The notes beneath the pieces are model-generated. The model worked only from the letters and a program-made list of their open reading frames with translations. It was not told the DNA's origin and ran no database searches. Positions 15,717 through 17,683 of a stretch of 17,683 nt of DNA are shown here, piece after piece; the stretch's first letter is position 1, and the number at the start of each line of letters is the position of its first letter. Position numbers and translations under genes: made by a program. The stretch comes from Pseudomonadota bacterium (GTDB lineage Bacteria > Pseudomonadota > Alphaproteobacteria > Ferrovibrionales > Ferrovibrionaceae). The stretch covers positions 1-17,683 of the forward strand of contig JAJYTL010000027.1 in the NCBI GenBank assembly GCA_021793055.1. Reading direction: 5' to 3'.

Positions 15717-16305
15717 GCCGGACAAAACCCCCGCCCCCACCGACCAGGAGCTCTGGCAGCGCTTGGCGAGCGGCGTCAAGCCGCTGAAACGACGCCGGCC
15801 CGAGCCACCCGCCGCGGCAACGCCGGCGGCGGCACCGAAGCCAGCCGCGAAATCCGCGCCGAAGCCGGTTGCCCCGCCGCCACCGCCGCCGCAACGCTTG
15901 GCCGAATTGCCGCTGCCCACAGCCGGCAAGCGGCGGCCGGTGCCCGGCCTCGACAGCCGCACGGCGGAGCGGCTCCGCAAGGGCGAAATCCCGATCGAGG
16001 CGCGGCTCGACCTGCACGGCCTGACGCAGGCGGAAGCGTCAGCCGCCTTGAGCCGCTTCGTGCAGCAATCGCGCCGCGCCGGGCTGCGCTGCCTTCTCGT
16101 CATCACCGGCAAGGGTGCGCGGCGGGTGACCGAGGAGCCGGGCTTCATGCCGCCGGTCGAGACCGGGGTATTGAAGCAGCTCGTGCCGCGCTGGCTCGCC
16201 GCCGGGCCGGAGCGAGCGCATATCCTCGCCATCGCCACCGCGCGGCCGCAGCATGGCGGCGCCGGCGCGCTCTATGTGTTGCTGAGAAAAGCCGAGCGAG
16301 GGTAG
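15700..16305 (+). CDS. Smr-domain protein
   Basis: This 201-residue protein has a disordered Lys/Pro/Ala-rich N-terminal half (about 1-80, with a run of six prolines near 59-64) and a C-terminal Smr domain (about 100-197). Smr motifs are visible: LDLHG (103-107), LLVITGKG (132-139) and HGGAGALYVLLRK (185-197). Smr domains are nucleic-acid-binding, often endonucleolytic; E. coli SmrB cuts mRNA at collided ribosomes, but stand-alone alphaproteobacterial members are largely uncharacterised, so no target is claimed. ATG at 15700 has no ribosome site of its own and lies inside lutC, which suggests translational coupling to the lactate operon. It is not MutS2, because the MutS core is missing. Confidence 0.9.
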   Translation: MTAKAKPDKTPAPTDQELWQRLASGVKPLKRRRPEPPAAATPAAAPKPAAKSAPKPVAPPPPPPQRLAELPLPTAGKRRPVPGLDSRTAERLRKGEIPIEARLDLHGLTQAEASAALSRFVQQSRRAGLRCLLVITGKGARRVTEEPGFMPPVETGVLKQLVPRWLAAGPERAHILAIATARPQHGGAGALYVLLRKAERG

Positions 16306-16371
16306 GGATCGTTCTTCCGCCATCGTTTGAACCGCATCGCGCCGCAAATCTTTCACCGCCAGGGCCGCGCC

Positions 16372-16593
16372 ATGACCCCTCTCTCGCTCTTCGGGCTGTT
16401 CGCCGTTTCGGCCATGCTGGCATGCTATGCGCTGGAGGATCGAAGCCCGTGGTTCGTGCTCGGCTTCGCCGGGGCCTGCGCGCTCGGTTCGATCTATGGC
16501 TTCCTGCAGGGCGCCTGGCCATTCGGCCTGGTCGAGGCGGTGTGGGCGCTGGTCGCGCTCCGCCGCTGGCGGCGCGCTGCGGCCGCGGTGTGA
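16372..16593 (+). CDS. Small two-helix membrane protein of unknown function
   Basis: This 73-residue hydrophobic protein begins MTPLSLFGLFAVSAMLACYA. It has two predicted membrane spans (about 3-21 and 27-45) and a third, weaker hydrophobic stretch (about 48-62) before a basic tail RRWRRAAAAV. The segments YALEDRSPWFVLGFAGACA and YGFLQGAWPFGLVEAVWALV look conserved from memory in many proteobacteria, but I cannot name a function. ATG at 16372 is preferred because the protein begins directly with the membrane span. A TTG at 16327 would add 15 polar residues. The ribosome site is weak (CCAGGG). It follows the Smr gene by 66 bp and may be the last gene of the maeB-lut unit or have its own promoter. 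Confidence 0.65.
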   Translation: MTPLSLFGLFAVSAMLACYALEDRSPWFVLGFAGACALGSIYGFLQGAWPFGLVEAVWALVALRRWRRAAAAV

Positions 16594-16661
16594 GATGGAT
16601 GGCAACCGCCACTGTTTCTGTCGTTCCCGGGGCGCGGCCCGGTGACAGCTTGGAATCCATC
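16594..16661 (+). terminator. Nested inverted repeats just after the small membrane gene
   Basis: Three nested pairs begin right after the stop codon: GATGGAT (16594-16600) with ATCCATC (16655-16661), CTGTC (16618-16622) with GACAG (16644-16648), and CCGGG (16627-16631) with CCCGG (16638-16642). Together they could form one long interrupted stem on the transcript. No U-run follows, so it is at best a Rho-assisted or 3'-end stabilising structure. Confidence 0.3.
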
Positions 16662-16759
16662 CGTTAAAGTGCAGCGCTTCAAGAAGAATTCGGTGGGGTC
16701 GCGCAATGGCCGAGAGACAACCGCGTTTGGGGCCGGCGGCGCCGGCGGATGACCGGGCC

Positions 16760-16779
16760 GGCCGGCGCGGACGCCGGCC
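16760..16779. other. Perfect 8-bp GC hairpin upstream of the quinone oxidoreductase gene
   Basis: GGCCGGCG (16760-16767) pairs perfectly with CGCCGGCC (16772-16779) around a 4-nt loop CGGA. It ends 46 bp before the qorA ATG. There is no T-run on either side. It may be an intergenic palindromic repeat, a 3' end structure of the upstream unit, or part of the qorA leader. The surrounding sequence (about 16730-16779) is dense in GCCGGC words. I see no clear promoter in 16662-16825. Confidence 0.5.
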
Positions 16780-16825
16780 AACCTACCTCGGATAAGACCT
16801 AAAGCTCAGGAAAGGCAACCACGAC

Positions 16826-17683
16826 ATGGTCAAAGCAATCCGCGTCCATCAAACCGGCGGTCCGGAAGTGATGAAGTGGGAGGATGTCGAGGTCGGCAAG
16901 CCCGGCCGCGGCGAGGTCCGCATCCGTCACACCGCGATCGGCGTCAATTACCTCGACACCTATCACCGCACCGGGCTCTATAACCTGCCGCTGCCGATCG
17001 GGCTCGGCTCGGAGGCGGCCGGCGTGGTCGAGGCGGTCGGCGCCGGCGTCACCCATCTCAAGGCGGGCGATCGCGTCGCCTATGCCGGCGGCGCGCCCGG
17101 CAGCTATTCCGAGGCCCGCGTCATGCCGGCCGACCGTCTGGTCAAGATTCCGAAGGGCGTCTCCGACGAGCAGGCAGCGGCGATGATGCTGAAGGGCATG
17201 ACGGTGCAATATCTCGTGCGCAAGACCTATCGCGTCAAGGCCGGCGAGACCGTGCTGTTTCACGCCGCCGCCGGCGGCGTCGGGCTGATCGCCTGCCAAT
17301 GGCTGAAGGCCTTGGGCGTCGACGTCATCGGCACCGTCGGCTCGGAGGAGAAGGCGAAGCTCGCCAAAGCCAACGGCTGCAAATACCCGATCGTCTACAC
17401 GCAGGAGAACTTCGTCGAGCGGGTGCGGAAGATCACCAAGGGCGAGGGCGTGCCGGTGGTCTACGATTCGGTCGGCAAGGATACTTTCGCCGGCTCGCTC
17501 GACTGCCTGCGTCCCTTGGGCCTGATGGTGAGCTTCGGCAACGCCTCGGGGCCGGTGCCGCCGTTCCCGCTCGCCACGCTGGCGCAGAAGGGCTCGCTCT
17601 ACATCACCCGGCCGACGCTCGTCACCCATACCGCGAAGCGGGCCGATCTGGAGAAGACCGCGCGCGAGCTTTTCCGCGTCGTC
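16826..17683 (+). CDS. qorA: NADPH:quinone oxidoreductase, QorA type (3' end outside window)
   Basis: The first 286 residues are visible; the family is about 325 residues long, so roughly 40 are missing. It is a zinc-free medium-chain dehydrogenase/reductase (zeta-crystallin-like) that reduces quinones with NADPH by one-electron steps. The N-terminal GroES-like domain has HQTGGPEVMKWEDVEVG and IGVNYLDTYHRTGLY. The Rossmann domain has HAAAGGVGLIACQWLKALG (glycine motif about 147-153), VVYDSVGKDTF and LMVSFGNASGPV, all very close to E. coli QorA as I remember it. The catalytic and structural zinc cysteines of alcohol dehydrogenases are absent, as expected. AAAGG at 16811-16815 sits 10 nt before the ATG. 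It appears to be a separate transcription unit. Confidence 0.93.
   Translation, partial: MVKAIRVHQTGGPEVMKWEDVEVGKPGRGEVRIRHTAIGVNYLDTYHRTGLYNLPLPIGLGSEAAGVVEAVGAGVTHLKAGDRVAYAGGAPGSYSEARVMPADRLVKIPKGVSDEQAAAMMLKGMTVQYLVRKTYRVKAGETVLFHAAAGGVGLIACQWLKALGVDVIGTVGSEEKAKLAKANGCKYPIVYTQENFVERVRKITKGEGVPVVYDSVGKDTFAGSLDCLRPLGLMVSFGNASGPVPPFPLATLAQKGSLYITRPTLVTHTAKRADLEKTARELFRVV

Noticed and set aside
15700..16305. Smr gene as MutS2 or as a partner of mutS
   Set aside because: Only the small Smr domain is present; there is no MutS core or ATPase, and mutS lies 5.5 kb away on the other strand. 'Smr/MutS family' naming reflects domain nomenclature only.

Overview
The window is about 17.7 kb of G+C-rich chromosome (roughly two thirds G+C or more by eye) packed with housekeeping and central-metabolism genes. 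The protein families point to an alphaproteobacterium: an alphaproteobacterial-type FtsK, a GlnK/GlnZ-type PII protein beside a DapC-like aminotransferase, a UbiH/COQ6-type ubiquinone hydroxylase, and a MaeB malic enzyme with a phosphotransacetylase tail. The order ubiquinone hydroxylase / PII gene / aminotransferase recalls the Azospirillum glnZ-aat neighbourhood, so Rhodospirillales is my best guess; this is an inference from memory. No tRNA, rRNA, CRISPR array, insertion sequence, prophage or defence gene is visible.

Left part (1-3055): the 5' part of a putative 2OG-Fe(II) oxygenase on the minus strand is divergent from zapE (AFG1-type ATPase, plus strand). zapE is convergent with a ubiquinone-biosynthesis FAD hydroxylase, and the two genes overlap by 4 bp at their stops. 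Middle part (3056-7416): the hydroxylase is divergent from glnK. Upstream of glnK I see a reasonable sigma-54 -24/-12 match and a weak NtrC-like dyad. glnK is followed by a hairpin-bearing spacer, a DapC-like aminotransferase and ftsK. ftsK and mutS converge with only 4 bp between them.

Right part (7421-17683): mutS (minus strand) and maeB (plus strand) are divergent, separated by 304 bp that hold a 115-bp inverted-repeat element. maeB is followed 31 bp later by lutA, lutB and lutC (oxidation of L-lactate to pyruvate), which are packed with 3-bp gaps or overlaps. An Smr-domain gene overlaps the end of lutC. A small two-helix membrane protein follows, then two GC-rich hairpins, then the 5' part of a QorA-type quinone oxidoreductase that runs off the window.

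Functionally, maeB-lutABC looks like one transcription unit whose products all feed pyruvate (from malate and from L-lactate). glnK and the aminotransferase belong to nitrogen sensing and probably lysine/peptidoglycan precursor synthesis. ftsK, zapE and mutS belong to division and genome maintenance. I did not find a convincing new multi-gene system. The best unexplained items are the 115-bp inverted-repeat element between mutS and maeB, the maeB-lutABC-smr gene grouping, the Pro/Ala/Glu-rich extension on MutS and the small conserved-looking membrane protein.
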